A DNA stretch of 64,000 nt from Candidatus Electrothrix scaldis (GCA_033584155.1 CP138355.1:310001-374000), one strand, 5' to 3'; counted from the stretch's first letter, positions 36,383 to 45,270 are shown. A program made the numbers and translations. The notes: a model not told the origin generated them from the sequence alone.

Positions 36383-37180
36383 TTATAGTTCCGCTTTGGG
36401 GGATTCTTGAAGAAGGAGATAATCCTGACGAACATTGCCCAGCGCAGCAAAAATATGTTCCTGGCTGCCGGGAATATACTCATAAATATGTTCCAGCAGT
36501 CCTCGGATATCTTGCCGACGGGTCTGCTCGGATAGAGGGCAATCAGAGGCCACCGGTTCCAGGCCAAGCCGCTTGCCAATGGCCCGGATCTCTTCTTTCA
36601 CCAAATAGGCCAACGGTCGGATCAGGGCAAGACGACCGGAAAAGAGCACCTGCTTAGGGCGCATGGTGCTGATATTGCCGCTACAGGTGAGGTTAATAAA
36701 GAAGGTTTCCACGATGTCATCCCGATGATGCCCCAGAGCAATTGTCGCAAAGCCCTGCTCACGGGCATGCTCAAAGAGAAGGCGGCGCCGGTTACGGGCA
36801 CATTGAAAACAGATGCCAGCAGTATCAGCAGGGGTATCAACGCCATCCTTTTCCTGCTGCGTATCTGGGAGAACAGGCAGCTCTCCAGGTAAAACCTGAC
36901 AGGAGAGCCCTAAGGCTACAAGTCGATCACGGATAAGGCCAGCCCGCTCCCCTGGCCCAGTTTCCGGCGTGCCTGCTGGCCGCATATCCACATACACGGC
37001 CTGGACCTCATAATCAATAGGGGCCTTTCGCCGCCAGGTGTGCAGCACCCATGCCAGAACCAAGGAGTCAATACCGCCGGAAACCGCAACCAGCACCTTG
37101 TCACCATCAGCCAGCATGGAATAATCCAGCATGGCCTTGGCAATGCGTCGATTTTCGCTGGCTGTCAGGATACTCTTCAT
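36383..37180 (-). CDS. TtcA-like PP-loop ATPase (tRNA thiolation family)
   Basis: A 265-residue N-type ATP pyrophosphatase. The PP-loop is VAVSGGIDSLVLAWVL (about 31-46). CFQCARNRRRLLF (CxxC, about 128-140) and ALGHHRDDIVETFFINL match the TtcA family, whose members use an Fe-S cluster to thiolate tRNA bases (2-thiocytidine 32). A third Cys (SDCPLSEQTRRQ, about 213-224) could complete the cluster. Length is a little shorter than E. coli TtcA (311). Which tRNA position it modifies cannot be told. It starts at ATG 37180, 12 bases after the lipoprotein gene, in a run of same-strand genes. Confidence 0.85.
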   Translation of the reverse strand: MKSILTASENRRIAKAMLDYSMLADGDKVLVAVSGGIDSLVLAWVLHTWRRKAPIDYEVQAVYVDMRPAGTPETGPGERAGLIRDRLVALGLSCQVLPGELPVLPDTQQEKDGVDTPADTAGICFQCARNRRRLLFEHAREQGFATIALGHHRDDIVETFFINLTCSGNISTMRPKQVLFSGRLALIRPLAYLVKEEIRAIGKRLGLEPVASDCPLSEQTRRQDIRGLLEHIYEYIPGSQEHIFAALGNVRQDYLLLQESPKAEL

Positions 37181-37192
37181 GGACGAAGAGGG

Positions 37193-37846
37193 TTATTCTT
37201 CTTCAACCAGAAAAGGACATTTTTCCAGCCTCTTCAGCAAGCCCTTATTCATAAAGTCCTTGGCAGAAAGCCAGGTCAGGGCACCGCCGGTTCCTTCGCG
37301 GAAGCTGAGTAGGTTTTCCATCAGGGATTGTTGTTCCGCATCAAAACTATCCTGGCAGAGCATCTGACCATCCGGCATCCCCAGCAGACGATACTCAAAG
37401 GCAACAGAAGCAGGCTCTTTGGCGGTCATCTCCCCCCCAACCCTCTCCTTATAGCGGTGCAGAGTGGTTTCCAGCACGGCATTACAGCTCAGTTTATCTG
37501 CATAGGCCTTGGCCCGCTCCAGGGACTGTCTTTCTGAAGAGCTCTCGATATCCCCGAACTGACCATCACTGAACAACCGCACGTCCTTCCTGCTGAGAAA
37601 ATGTTTTTTCAGCAATTTATTCATATAGTAGAGCCCATCGTCCAGTTCTTTCCTCTCTATTTCAGAAAGCAATTCGCTATCCAGGGGCGTGGCACTGGTT
37701 GCCGGAGCAACCGCAATACAGGTTATCGTAAAATCAGGAACCTGCGCTACACTGCTTGCCTTTTTCTGGCTGCATCCACTGTTCAGGAGCGACACAGCAA
37801 GCATCCCGATCAGGGTTATTCCGATACCGCATCTTTTCATAATCAT
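37193..37846 (-). CDS. Putative lipoprotein, unknown function
   Basis: A 217-residue protein with a lipoprotein signal: MKRCG, a hydrophobic stretch (IGITLIGMLAVSLL) and lipobox LNSGC with Cys at about 25, followed by SQKKASS. The mature part is a mixed alpha/beta region with no motif I recognise; the wording FTITCIAVAPAT and DGLYYMNKLLKKHF suggests an envelope protein of the type that monitors or assembles outer-membrane components, but that is only a general impression. An in-frame earlier Met gives MIMKRC; either start works. Same strand as hisB and ttcA-like genes. Confidence 0.7.
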   Translation of the reverse strand: MIMKRCGIGITLIGMLAVSLLNSGCSQKKASSVAQVPDFTITCIAVAPATSATPLDSELLSEIERKELDDGLYYMNKLLKKHFLSRKDVRLFSDGQFGDIESSSERQSLERAKAYADKLSCNAVLETTLHRYKERVGGEMTAKEPASVAFEYRLLGMPDGQMLCQDSFDAEQQSLMENLLSFREGTGGALTWLSAKDFMNKGLLKRLEKCPFLVEEE

Positions 37847-37935
37847 TATGTTTCCTCGCGATAATAATCAGGGGTTTTCCCGGAAAAAGGTTTCCTTATT
37901 TCTCCAGTCCCAATCCACCCTACCCTACAACTACT

Positions 37936-38547
37936 CTACAACGATCCCTTAGAGGAAAGGGTACCGACCAAGCCCTGCCGAAGCGATACACCCTCTCCCA
38001 TAGCCCGCCCCAGGGCCTTAAACACCGCTTCAATAATATGATGGGCATTTTCTCCGTGCAGAAGATCCACATGCAGGGTTATCCCCGCATGCTGGGCCAC
38101 AGCCCGCAAGAACTCCAGGACAAGGGCCGTATCAAAGTCCCCTACCTTTTGGTCCCGGATGGTTACGTCGTAATGGAGAAAGGGACGGTTGGAAAAATCA
38201 AGGCAGACCCGAGCCAGGGTTTCATCCATCGGCACATAGGCGTGGGCATAGCGATGAATACCAGCCTTATTTCCCAGGGCCTGGGCAAAGGCCTGACCAA
38301 GACAGATGCCGATATCCTCCACAGTATGGTGATCATCCACGTAGGTATCCCCTTTTGCCTGCACAGAGAGGTCAAAAAAACCATGCACAGTAAAAAGGGT
38401 CAGCATATGGTCGAGAAAGCCAACACCGGTGCTGATATCAGCCTTTCCAGAGCCGTCTATATTCAGCTGGAGAGCAATCTGGGTTTCCAGGGTTTCCCGT
38501 TCTATGGTGCTTTCACGCGGGGAAATGGTCGTCGTGGGTTCAGTCAT
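37936..38547 (-). CDS. hisB: Imidazoleglycerol-phosphate dehydratase
   Basis: A 203-residue Mn-dependent enzyme converting imidazole-glycerol phosphate to imidazole-acetol phosphate in histidine synthesis. The two metal-ligand repeats are clear: GFLDHMLTLF and DDHHTVEDIGICLG in the first half, ENAHHIIEAVFKALGRA in the second. I start at ATG 38547 (MTEPTTTISPRESTIERET); the frame is open to 38826, but that upstream part translates the dispersed repeat at 38606-38666 and is not conserved in HisB. Monofunctional (no phosphatase domain). It is isolated from other his genes in the window. Confidence 0.93.
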   Translation of the reverse strand: MTEPTTTISPRESTIERETLETQIALQLNIDGSGKADISTGVGFLDHMLTLFTVHGFFDLSVQAKGDTYVDDHHTVEDIGICLGQAFAQALGNKAGIHRYAHAYVPMDETLARVCLDFSNRPFLHYDVTIRDQKVGDFDTALVLEFLRAVAQHAGITLHVDLLHGENAHHIIEAVFKALGRAMGEGVSLRQGLVGTLSSKGSL

Positions 38548-38605
38548 AATATAATCTACTCCGGCAAACCGCAAGGGCTGCCCCTCCCCCATTATGCAGG
38601 GTACC

Positions 38606-38666
38606 GTAGGGGCAAACCGCTGTGTTCGCCCTTTTCTACCGGGCAGACACACAGGTCTGCCCCTAC
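38606..38666. repeat. 61-base imperfect palindrome (REP/MITE-like dispersed repeat)
   Basis: Outer arms GTAGGGGCAAACC and GGTCTGCCCCTAC, inner arms TTCGCCC and GGGCAGA around TTTTCTACC. It lies 58 bases upstream of the hisB start. Related blocks occur at 34533-34561. GTTCGCCC/CTGCCCCTAC repeats of this look are common in environmental Gram-negative genomes. Confidence 0.75.
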
Positions 38667-38896
38667 ATTCCTGCGCCTGAAAAGGGGATGTTATTTTTAA
38701 GAATCCCTTACGGGTCGGTGAATGCGAATATACTATTCTGCCTGCCGGAGATTGGCAACCGGATATTACCTCTCTTTCCCATTTTCTCCTTCCTTGCGGA
38801 ACAGGGCGCCATCTGCTATCCTGCAACGAGGTCGTTCATATTTTTCCCTAAAATACCTAACTTCCATCTCGTCCCTTCGGACTGAAACAAGCAAAC

Positions 38897-39436
38897 ATGA
38901 AATTCGACACAGCAAAAATCCCTGTCTACCTTGTCTGTACGATCTGGGCAATCTATCTCCTGGACCTGATCCTTCCGATCCGACTCAATGCCTATGGGAT
39001 CGTCCCCCGTACAACTGGAGGCCTGCTCGGCATCCCACTGACCAACTTTCTCCACGCTAACCTCAGGCACCTTATCAGCAACACGGTTCCTCTCTTTGTC
39101 CTGAGCTTGCTCCTCACCCTGTTTTACCGGAAGATCTTCTTCGACGTCATTATTATTATCATCGGCTGCGGAGGGAGTCTAGTCTGGCTCTTTGCCCGCT
39201 CAGCCAATCATATCGGGGCCAGCATGCTTATCTACGGTCTGGCTGCCTTCCTTATCAGCTACGGCCTGCTGAAACGGGAGCTTGTCCCGGTTATTATCTC
39301 TGTCCTTGTGGCGCTGGTCTATGGCTTAGGAATGCTCGGCGGCATGCTGCCTTTTCATGGATTCATTTCATGGGAGGGGCATCTCTTCGGGGCTGTGGGT
39401 GGGGTTGTTGCGGCGCGGCTTTTGAGGAAGAGGTAG
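38897..39436 (+). CDS. Rhomboid-family intramembrane serine protease
   Basis: A 179-residue membrane protein with about six hydrophobic helices. Rhomboid signatures are present: HANLRHLISNTVPL (the HxxxN region in TM2 that shapes the oxyanion hole), HIGASMLIYGLAAF (GxSxxxY-type motif with the nucleophile Ser in TM4) and WEGHLFGAVGG (catalytic His in TM6). It is short and lacks any extra domain, as in minimal bacterial rhomboids. It would cleave membrane-protein segments within the inner membrane; the substrate is unknown. It diverges from hisB; no clear ribosome-binding site beyond CGGACTGAAA is seen. Confidence 0.88.
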   Translation: MKFDTAKIPVYLVCTIWAIYLLDLILPIRLNAYGIVPRTTGGLLGIPLTNFLHANLRHLISNTVPLFVLSLLLTLFYRKIFFDVIIIIIGCGGSLVWLFARSANHIGASMLIYGLAAFLISYGLLKRELVPVIISVLVALVYGLGMLGGMLPFHGFISWEGHLFGAVGGVVAARLLRKR

Positions 39437-39509
39437 CCTATTGGCCTGTAGAGAGAATGAGATTTTGACCAGCTGAATATAACGCTAACGAGACATTGAA
39501 AGAAAAAAA

Positions 39510-39941
39510 TCATTCTTCGAGCGGGATCTTTTTGAATTCAGAAAGATTTTCAATTTCCTCTAAAGTGGTAAAGCTTTCCTCCCCCTCAATGGTTTTATAA
39601 ATAACTAGATATTTACCATGAACATCCTTCTCGAAGGTAAACTCACCAATTTTAGCTGATCCACCATGTTTAAATAGCAACTCAAAATATCCCCCACCAG
39701 CTATTGAATATAACTTATTTTCTTGTATAGCATCCCATAAATATGTCTTTTTCGGCTTTGCTCTCAAAGCTTCTCGCAACAGTTGCGTCCCACCTCGACA
39801 TTTTATAGACAAAGAGGTACCATCACAGCAGCGTCCACCGCATACACCACCATGACGTGAACAACAACCTCTCCGACCAAAGCATGGGCCTGCAAATAAC
39901 AACAATACTATGACATGCGTTAATATAATTTTAATTTTCAT
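39510..39941 (-). CDS. Secreted protein with Cys-rich CCSRHGG motif
   Basis: A 143-residue protein with a signal peptide (KIKIILTHVIVLLLFAGPCFG). It is followed at once by a Cys-rich stretch RRGCCSRHGGVCGGRCCDGT, a short motif also met at the ends of secreted nucleases and other envelope proteins of Deltaproteobacteria-type genomes and probably a metal- or disulfide-stabilised knot. The remaining 90 residues (ALRAKPKKTYLWDAIQ, FELLFKHGGSAKIGEFTFEK) are not recognised. It stands alone, with the rhomboid gene convergent. Confidence 0.6.
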   Translation of the reverse strand: MKIKIILTHVIVLLLFAGPCFGRRGCCSRHGGVCGGRCCDGTSLSIKCRGGTQLLREALRAKPKKTYLWDAIQENKLYSIAGGGYFELLFKHGGSAKIGEFTFEKDVHGKYLVIYKTIEGEESFTTLEEIENLSEFKKIPLEE

Positions 39942-40180
39942 AGAAAGTAGTCGTCACGGAGGAGAAAATATCTTCAACAAGTAGATACCAAACAAAGTGA
40001 TCTACCCAGTTAAAAAAGTAAACAATAAATTACCTAAAAGATATCAGAAAGTAGAGTTCAACACCCCCATACAGACTACAGACCGGGATGAAGATTTAGA
40101 TTCGAATTCCACCAAAGGAAAGACAAAAAAACCGGGCAACGTGACAAAAGCACGCGCCCGGCAAAATGGCATAAAAAAAC

Positions 40181-41591
40181 GGCTCTTCGTAGATTAGTGG
40201 GGAACCCCATGTTCCGCAAATACCCGGAGCCTAAAATTTTCAAAATTTCTGTAGCCAAACGCTGTACGAATAATGTTTCTTATGCTGTTATTGAGTCCTT
40301 CAACAAAGCCGTTTGTAACCCGCTCGACAAAATAGTTCAAAACTTCATTCCACCAATTTTCCAGCGTACCAACAAACTTCAAAAGAAACACATTTCCTGT
40401 CACCCGAGCTTTCCATATCCAGGCTCTTAGGAACTTCGATGCTTTATCCCGACTTCTTACGCGCTCAAAAATACACCTAAATTCTTCTTTGATAAGGTAG
40501 AGTTCTCTTAGTTCAGGATGGAGGGCAAGCACCTCGGTCAAACGCGACTCTTCTTCGGTGGAAAGTTCTTCCCTGTTTCTCACAAGAATCCAACGTATTC
40601 CCTTTAATATGTCCTTTTTCTCATCAGGAAGAGCACGCTGAATTTTACGACGCATCTGTCCCAAACGCTCATTCAGCTGTTTCATCACATGAAATCTATC
40701 AACTGTAAGCCGAGATTTTGGGAGTTTCGTGCGAATTGCCTGAGCATAAGGTGCCCACATATCAATAGATACAAATTTAATCGCCCGGCGTTGTTCCTCC
40801 GTTAATTCATTGAGCCATTTTTCGAGAGTATCTTTACGGCGATCCGGTAGGACTGCGAGAATACTCCTGCTGCTTATATCTGAAATGACAAGAACAAATT
40901 GCCTATGCCGTTTCTTCAGAGAAATTTCATCAATCCCGAGTACCCGTGTGAATAGGCCGCTATTGCGTTCCGGTATGCGGCGGGCGAATCGGTTGAGAAT
41001 CTCTTTCACAGTCGCTTGGCTCAATTTCTCTTTTATGGCGACTTTTTTTCGGCAGCCCGCCTTACATCGTTCATAAATATGTCGTTCAAATTCCTTAGTA
41101 TGTCTTCTAAATTTTTCAATAAAAGGCAATGATTCCGTGAACGGTTTTTGACACTGTTCACACATGAAACGACGGGAGAAAAAATGTAAAAAAGTCCTCT
41201 TTCCCCAGATATCAAGATGTCGGACGCAACGCTCCTTTTCTTCATGTATTGCTTCGGAAGGAGTACCGCAACGGAAGCAGATGGCTATATCATCACGATG
41301 AGAGCATCGTAGATGAAGCACATCTTCCACACCTTCCAATCGCAAACAGTACATATTAACCTTCAAAGCAGCAACTCCGAGAAGTTCTGTCAAAACAGAG
41401 TCTGTTGCCTCGGTAAACATTTCTTCGCAAACTCGTTTTACAGACCGGGCCGCATCCTTAATATAAGCAAGAGAAAGCAATTTCACAGAAAAACCTCGTT
41501 AGATTTTTTCTGTAAATTTTACCAGAGGTACCTAAAATATCTATTCCAATTATGTAGAGAGACTACTTTCCCCACTAATCTACGAAGAGCC
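40181..41591 (-). mobile_element. Complete ISL3-family insertion sequence with 8-bp target duplication
   Basis: A 1411-bp element. The left end GGCTCTTCGTAGATTAGTGG (40181-40200) is repeated inverted at 41572-41591. The flanks AAAAAAAC at 40173-40180 and 41592-41599 are a perfect 8-bp duplication, the length typical of ISL3. It has split the terminator of the tRNA gene to its right: the A-run is the T-tract of that terminator on the reverse strand. Confidence 0.92.
40194..41486 (-). CDS. ISL3-family transposase
   Basis: A 430-residue intact transposase. The N-terminal zinc-ribbon region has CFRCGTPSEAIH and CEQCQKPF pairs; the catalytic part has VLGIDEISLKKRH (Asp), KFVSIDMWAPYAQAI (Asp), TVDRFHVMKQLNE and FVEGLNNSIRNI (Glu), all classic for ISL3. 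The stop codon lies within the left inverted repeat. No frameshift is seen, so the element may still be mobile. Confidence 0.93.
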   Translation of the reverse strand: MKLLSLAYIKDAARSVKRVCEEMFTEATDSVLTELLGVAALKVNMYCLRLEGVEDVLHLRCSHRDDIAICFRCGTPSEAIHEEKERCVRHLDIWGKRTFLHFFSRRFMCEQCQKPFTESLPFIEKFRRHTKEFERHIYERCKAGCRKKVAIKEKLSQATVKEILNRFARRIPERNSGLFTRVLGIDEISLKKRHRQFVLVISDISSRSILAVLPDRRKDTLEKWLNELTEEQRRAIKFVSIDMWAPYAQAIRTKLPKSRLTVDRFHVMKQLNERLGQMRRKIQRALPDEKKDILKGIRWILVRNREELSTEEESRLTEVLALHPELRELYLIKEEFRCIFERVRSRDKASKFLRAWIWKARVTGNVFLLKFVGTLENWWNEVLNYFVERVTNGFVEGLNNSIRNIIRTAFGYRNFENFRLRVFAEHGVPH

Positions 41592-41623
41592 AAAAAAACC
41601 CCGATTCTGATCAGAAATCGGGG
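41592..41623 (-). terminator. tRNA terminator, T-tract split by the ISL3 element
   Basis: On the reverse strand CCCCGATTTCTGATCAGAAT and CGGGG form an eight- or nine-base stem (41599-41623) followed by seven T (41592-41598). It lies 36 bases beyond the 3' end of the tRNA. The T-run is also the duplicated target of the ISL3 insertion, so the signal may still work. Confidence 0.8.
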
Positions 41624-41658
41624 TATATATAGTAAACCGGTCAAGCCGGGGTATTTTG

Positions 41659-41735
41659 TGGTGGCGATGCAGGGACTTGAACCCCGGACACCACGGATAT
41701 GAGCCGTGCGCTCTAACCAGCTGAGCTACATCGCC
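41659..41735 (-). tRNA. tRNA with CAT anticodon (elongator tRNA-Met or tRNA-Ile2)
   Basis: The reverse strand folds as a full cloverleaf: acceptor GGCGATG/CATCGCC, D-arm GCTC-AGCTGGTTA-GAGC, anticodon arm CACGG-CTCATAT-CCGTG with anticodon CAT, T-arm CGGGG-TTCAAGT-CCCTG pairing (with a G-T), and an encoded CCA. The initiator-specific three G-C pairs are absent, so it is not tRNA-fMet. CAT can also be the lysidine-modified tRNA-Ile2; choosing between them needs the identity elements compared across the genome. Confidence 0.92.
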
Positions 41736-41840
41736 ATGTGTAAAACGCTATAGCGTTTAGGCGGCATATATTGCCTTATTTTCTTTTCTCTGTCAAGAAA
41801 AAAAAGCCATACTTAACAAAAAAAATGTCAGATAGAACAA

Positions 41841-41883
41841 AGCGGCATCATCCCCGCCCCAAAAAGAGGAGAATGATGCCGCT
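41841..41883 (-). terminator. Strong hairpin downstream of groEL
   Basis: Perfect 11-base arms AGCGGCATCAT (41841-41851) and ATGATGCCGCT (41873-41883) around a 21-base loop, 52 bases beyond the groEL stop. On the reverse strand it is followed by TTTGTTCT, a weak T-tract. It is most likely the groES-groEL terminator or a 3' stabilising hairpin. Confidence 0.7.
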
Positions 41884-41934
41884 GAATCCGTACGATCTAC
41901 GGATAGACAGGTACTACTTGGCTGGAGGGCCTTC

Positions 41935-43599
41935 TTACATCATTCCGCCCATTCCACCCATTCCACCCATGCCGCCCATGCCACCAGGCATACCGCCCAT
42001 AGCAGCGCCTGCACCAGCGTCATCCTTATCAGGCTCATCAGCGATCATGCACTCGGTGGTCAACAGCATACCGGATACAGAAGCTGCGTTCTGCAGGGCT
42101 GTACGAGAAACCTTGGTCGGGTCAATAACACCGGCCGCAATGAGGTCACCATACTCTTCAAGGGCAGCATTGAAACCGTTAGCACCTTCCATCCCCTTGA
42201 CTTTCTCGACAACCACAGAGCCTTCCATACCGGCGTTGGCTGCAATCTGACGAACCGGCTCTTCCAGGGCACGCATAATGATCTGACGACCAAGATCCTG
42301 CTCTCCGACCAGCTTCAGGGACTCCAGAGCCTTGATGCAACGCAGGAAGGCCACGCCGCCGCCAGGAACAACACCCTCTTCCACAGCAGCGCGAGTAGCA
42401 TTGAGCGCATCCTCAACACGGGCTTTTTTCTCTTTCATTTCAATCTCGGTGGCGGCACCGACATTGATGACAGCAACACCGCCGATCAATTTTGCCAGAC
42501 GCTCCTGGAGCTTCTCACGATCATAGTCAGAGGTGGAATCCTCGGCCTGGGTGCGGATTTGTTTAACGCGGGCAGCCAGTTTATCCTTGTCACCAGCACC
42601 GTCGATAACAGTGGTATTGTCTTTATCAACAACAATACGCTTAGCTGTTCCGAGATCATTAACAGTAATGTTCTCCAGCTTGATCCCCAGATCCTCGGTG
42701 ATAACCTGACCACCGGTGAGGATAGCGATATCTTCCAGCATAGCCTTACGACGATCACCAAAGCCCGGAGCCTTTACAGCAGCGATGTTCAGGGTACCGC
42801 GCAGCTTATTGACAACCAAGGTTGCCAGTGCTTCGCCATCAACATCTTCAGCAATAATGAACAGCGGCTTACCCATTTTAGCAACAGCCTCAAGGATAGG
42901 CAGCAGGTCCTTCATATTGGAGATCTTTTTCTCGTTGATCAGGATCAGCGGATCTTCCATGTTGACTTCCATACGATCCGGATCTGTCACAAAATACGGA
43001 GAAAGATAGCCGCGATCAAACTGCATACCTTCAACAACGTCCAGAGAGGTCTCCATGGACTTTGCCTCTTCCACGGTGATAACCCCTTCCTTGCCTACTT
43101 TATCCATTGCCTCAGCAATGATGCTGCCGATGGTGGTGTCGTTGTTGGCGGAAATGGTACCAACCTGAGCAATCTCGCTCTGCTCTTTGGTGGGTTGAGA
43201 AATCGTGGACAGCTCGGCAACAACCGTTGCAACAGAAGCATCGATACCGCGTTTGATCTCCATAGGATTGGAGCCAGCAGCAACCATCTTGGCACCTTCG
43301 CGGTAGATGGCCTGGGCCAGAACAGTTGCGGTGGTGGTTCCGTCGCCAGCAACATCAGAGGTCTTGGAAGCAACCTCTTTGACCATCTGAGCGCCCATGT
43401 TTTTAAACTTATCTTTGATCTCAATCTCTTTGGCAACAGTCACACCGTCTTTGGTGATAACCGGCGCGCCGAAAGATTTCTCAATCAGAACATTGCGCCC
43501 CTTAGGTCCGAGGGTAACCTTTACTGCATCAGCCAAGCAATTTACACCGGCAAGCATTGCCTCGCGGGCTTTGCCGCTGTAATATAATTCTTTGGACAT
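41935..43599 (-). CDS. groEL: Chaperonin GroEL (HSP60)
   Basis: A 554-residue group I chaperonin subunit. ATPase signatures [29 protein letters not shown] (Asp about 87) and the C-terminal GGGVAFLRC region are present, and the tail ends in the usual Gly-Gly-Met repeats ([14 protein letters not shown]). GroEL forms the 14-mer cage that folds client proteins with GroES and ATP. Start ATG at 43599 is preceded by TAAGGAGTT. It follows groES by 70 bases in the same operon. Normal length, no irregularity. Confidence 0.98.
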   Translation of the reverse strand: MSKELYYSGKAREAMLAGVNCLADAVKVTLGPKGRNVLIEKSFGAPVITKDGVTVAKEIEIKDKFKNMGAQMVKEVASKTSDVAGDGTTTATVLAQAIYREGAKMVAAGSNPMEIKRGIDASVATVVAELSTISQPTKEQSEIAQVGTISANNDTTIGSIIAEAMDKVGKEGVITVEEAKSMETSLDVVEGMQFDRGYLSPYFVTDPDRMEVNMEDPLILINEKKISNMKDLLPILEAVAKMGKPLFIIAEDVDGEALATLVVNKLRGTLNIAAVKAPGFGDRRKAMLEDIAILTGGQVITEDLGIKLENITVNDLGTAKRIVVDKDNTTVIDGAGDKDKLAARVKQIRTQAEDSTSDYDREKLQERLAKLIGGVAVINVGAATEIEMKEKKARVEDALNATRAAVEEGVVPGGGVAFLRCIKALESLKLVGEQDLGRQIIMRALEEPVRQIAANAGMEGSVVVEKVKGMEGANGFNAALEEYGDLIAAGVIDPTKVSRTALQNAASVSGMLLTTECMIADEPDKDDAGAGAAMGGMPGGMGGMGGMGGMGGMM

Positions 43600-43669
43600 T
43601 GTATCTAACTCCTTAAATATCTTTTAACGTCTGAATAAAAAACAGGTTGCTTTGAAAAAAACGTATCCT

Positions 43670-43960
43670 CTACGCTACGAGTACACCAAGGATATCATCT
43701 TCCCGCATGATCAGGTAGTCCTGTCCGTCGAATTTTACATCCGTTCCGCCGTACTTAGAGAACAGAACCTTGTCACCGGTCTGCACATCCATAGCAACAC
43801 GCTCACCGGCCTTATTCATCTTTCCGGGACCAACAGCAATGATCTCGCCTTCAGCTGGCTTCTCTTTGGCAGAATCAGGAATAATGATACCACCTGCTGT
43901 TTTCTCTTCCTGCTCCAGTCGCTTGACCAGAATACGGTCATTCAATGGACGAATGTTCAT
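43670..43960 (-). CDS. groES: Co-chaperonin GroES (HSP10)
   Basis: A 96-residue lid subunit of the GroE chaperonin. [21 protein letters not shown], the mobile loop [20 protein letters not shown] and the C-terminal [25 protein letters not shown] are standard. The ribosome-binding site is GAGGAGGA, eight or so bases upstream of the ATG at 43960. First gene of groES-groEL. No CIRCE inverted repeat is seen upstream, but a sigma32-like promoter is (44099-44126). Confidence 0.97.
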   Translation of the reverse strand: MNIRPLNDRILVKRLEQEEKTAGGIIIPDSAKEKPAEGEIIAVGPGKMNKAGERVAMDVQTGDKVLFSKYGGTDVKFDGQDYLIMREDDILGVLVA

Positions 43961-44098
43961 GGATAAATCCTCCTCTAATGAGATTGTTTTTTTATTGGTG
44001 TCAAAGCCGGACGACTGTAATGTATTCTGTCCGGCCTTACCTGTTTTTCAGGAACAGGAGCTTTGGTTTTTCAGCTCCCGTCATTTTGATGCGAGAAA

Positions 44099-44126
44099 CA
44101 ATAGGGATGGATTTTGAAAAATCAAG
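44099..44126 (-). promoter_or_regulatory. Sigma32-like heat-shock promoter upstream of groES
   Basis: On the reverse strand CTTGATT (44120-44126) and CCCTATTG (44099-44106) are 13 bases apart, close to the RpoH consensus CTTGAAA - 11 to 16 bases - CCCCATNT. It lies about 140 bases upstream of the groES start. No TTAGCACTC/GAGTGCTAA (CIRCE) sequence is visible, so control by RpoH rather than HrcA is suggested. By-eye match only. Confidence 0.5.
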
Positions 44127-44190
44127 GGGCAAAGTCTAAAAAAAATCACCCCTCAATTATTTGATATAAAAAAAGAAGAGAAAAAAGCAC

Positions 44191-45270
44191 TTATTTCACC
44201 CTGACGATCCACTCATGCATATCCGGGGTAGCGCCGCGTTGCAAGTCCTGAATGCCATCAAAAAAACGCTGGGCAAGCGGGCCGGTCTCCCCATGGTTGA
44301 CCGCAATGCTGTTTCCCTGATATCCAAATTCACCAATGGGAGAAATAACAGCCGCTGTTCCAGAGCCAAAGGCCTCGGTTAGCGAACCATCCTCCGCAGC
44401 AGCAATAACCTCGTCAATGGTAATCCGGCGCTCACTGGTAGGGATTTCCCAGTCTTTGGCCAGCTGCAAAACAGTATCCCGGGTAATACCGGGCAGAATG
44501 GTTCCTCCCAAGGGAGGAGTAACCAGTTCTCCATTAATAACAAAGAAAATATTGGAGGTACCAACTTCTTCGATGTATTTGCGCTCAACCGCATCCAACC
44601 ACAAGACCTGGGTATATCCCTTACGCTGGGATGTGGTATGCGCCTTAATAGAAGCGGCATAATTACCCCCGGTCTTTACATTGCCCACCCCACCGGGAAC
44701 GGCGCGAACATATTCATCTTCCACGTAGATCTTGGTCGGATTAAATCCCTCAGCATAATAGGCCCCGACCGGGCTGCAAATAACAAAAAACAGATACTCA
44801 TTGGCCGGGCGAACACCCAGTGCAGCTTCACTGGCGATCATGGCAGGTCGGATGTACAGGGCTCCGCCTTCGACTTTGGGAATCCACTCTCGCTCCAGAT
44901 AAACCAGACCCTTCAGGGCCTGAAGGACCTTTTCCGCCGGAATGCGGGGCATACACATGCGGTCGGCAGAGTCATTAAAACGATTGAGGTTATCCATAGG
45001 ACGGAACAGAAGAACTGCATCATCAACTCCACGATAGGCCTTCAACCCCTCAAAAATCTCCTGACTATAATGCAAAACCATTGCAGCGGGATCAAGACTG
45101 AAGTTCGCGTAGGGCCTGATCTCCGCATCATGCCAACCCTGCTCCTTATCCCAGCGCATAGTGAGCATGTGATCAGTAAAATGTTTACCGAATCCCAATT
45201 GGCTTTGATCCGGCTTTTCTTTCAAGGTCTCTGCCCTAAGCAGAGTAACATCAAGTTCGTTTTTCAGCAT
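44191..45270 (-). CDS. ilvE: Branched-chain amino acid aminotransferase
   Basis: A 359-residue PLP enzyme of fold type IV that transfers the amino group between glutamate and Leu/Ile/Val. The long eukaryote-like subgroup is indicated by GFGKHFTDHMLTMRWD, EIFEGLKAYRG, RFNDSADRMCMPRIP, GNVKTGGNYAASI (PLP Lys), EEVGTSNIFFV and GTILPGITRDTVLQLA. Length is right for that subgroup. The ATG at 45270 follows AAAGGAAAGA. It stands between groES and a small membrane protein gene, with no other ilv or leu gene nearby. It could supply a branched residue to the NRPS product but nothing in the layout shows this. Confidence 0.93.
   Translation of the reverse strand: MLKNELDVTLLRAETLKEKPDQSQLGFGKHFTDHMLTMRWDKEQGWHDAEIRPYANFSLDPAAMVLHYSQEIFEGLKAYRGVDDAVLLFRPMDNLNRFNDSADRMCMPRIPAEKVLQALKGLVYLEREWIPKVEGGALYIRPAMIASEAALGVRPANEYLFFVICSPVGAYYAEGFNPTKIYVEDEYVRAVPGGVGNVKTGGNYAASIKAHTTSQRKGYTQVLWLDAVERKYIEEVGTSNIFFVINGELVTPPLGGTILPGITRDTVLQLAKDWEIPTSERRITIDEVIAAAEDGSLTEAFGSGTAAVISPIGEFGYQGNSIAVNHGETGPLAQRFFDGIQDLQRGATPDMHEWIVRVK

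Noticed and set aside
38548-38826. N-terminal extension of HisB to 296 residues
   Set aside because: The extra 93 residues translate the dispersed palindrome and do not look like HisB; the ATG at 38547 gives the normal length.
39997-40197. A 66-residue frame upstream of the ISL3 element
   Set aside because: It ends inside the IS left end, has no motif or ribosome-binding site, and overlaps hairpin sequence (CCGGGC...GCCCGG) of a likely terminator.
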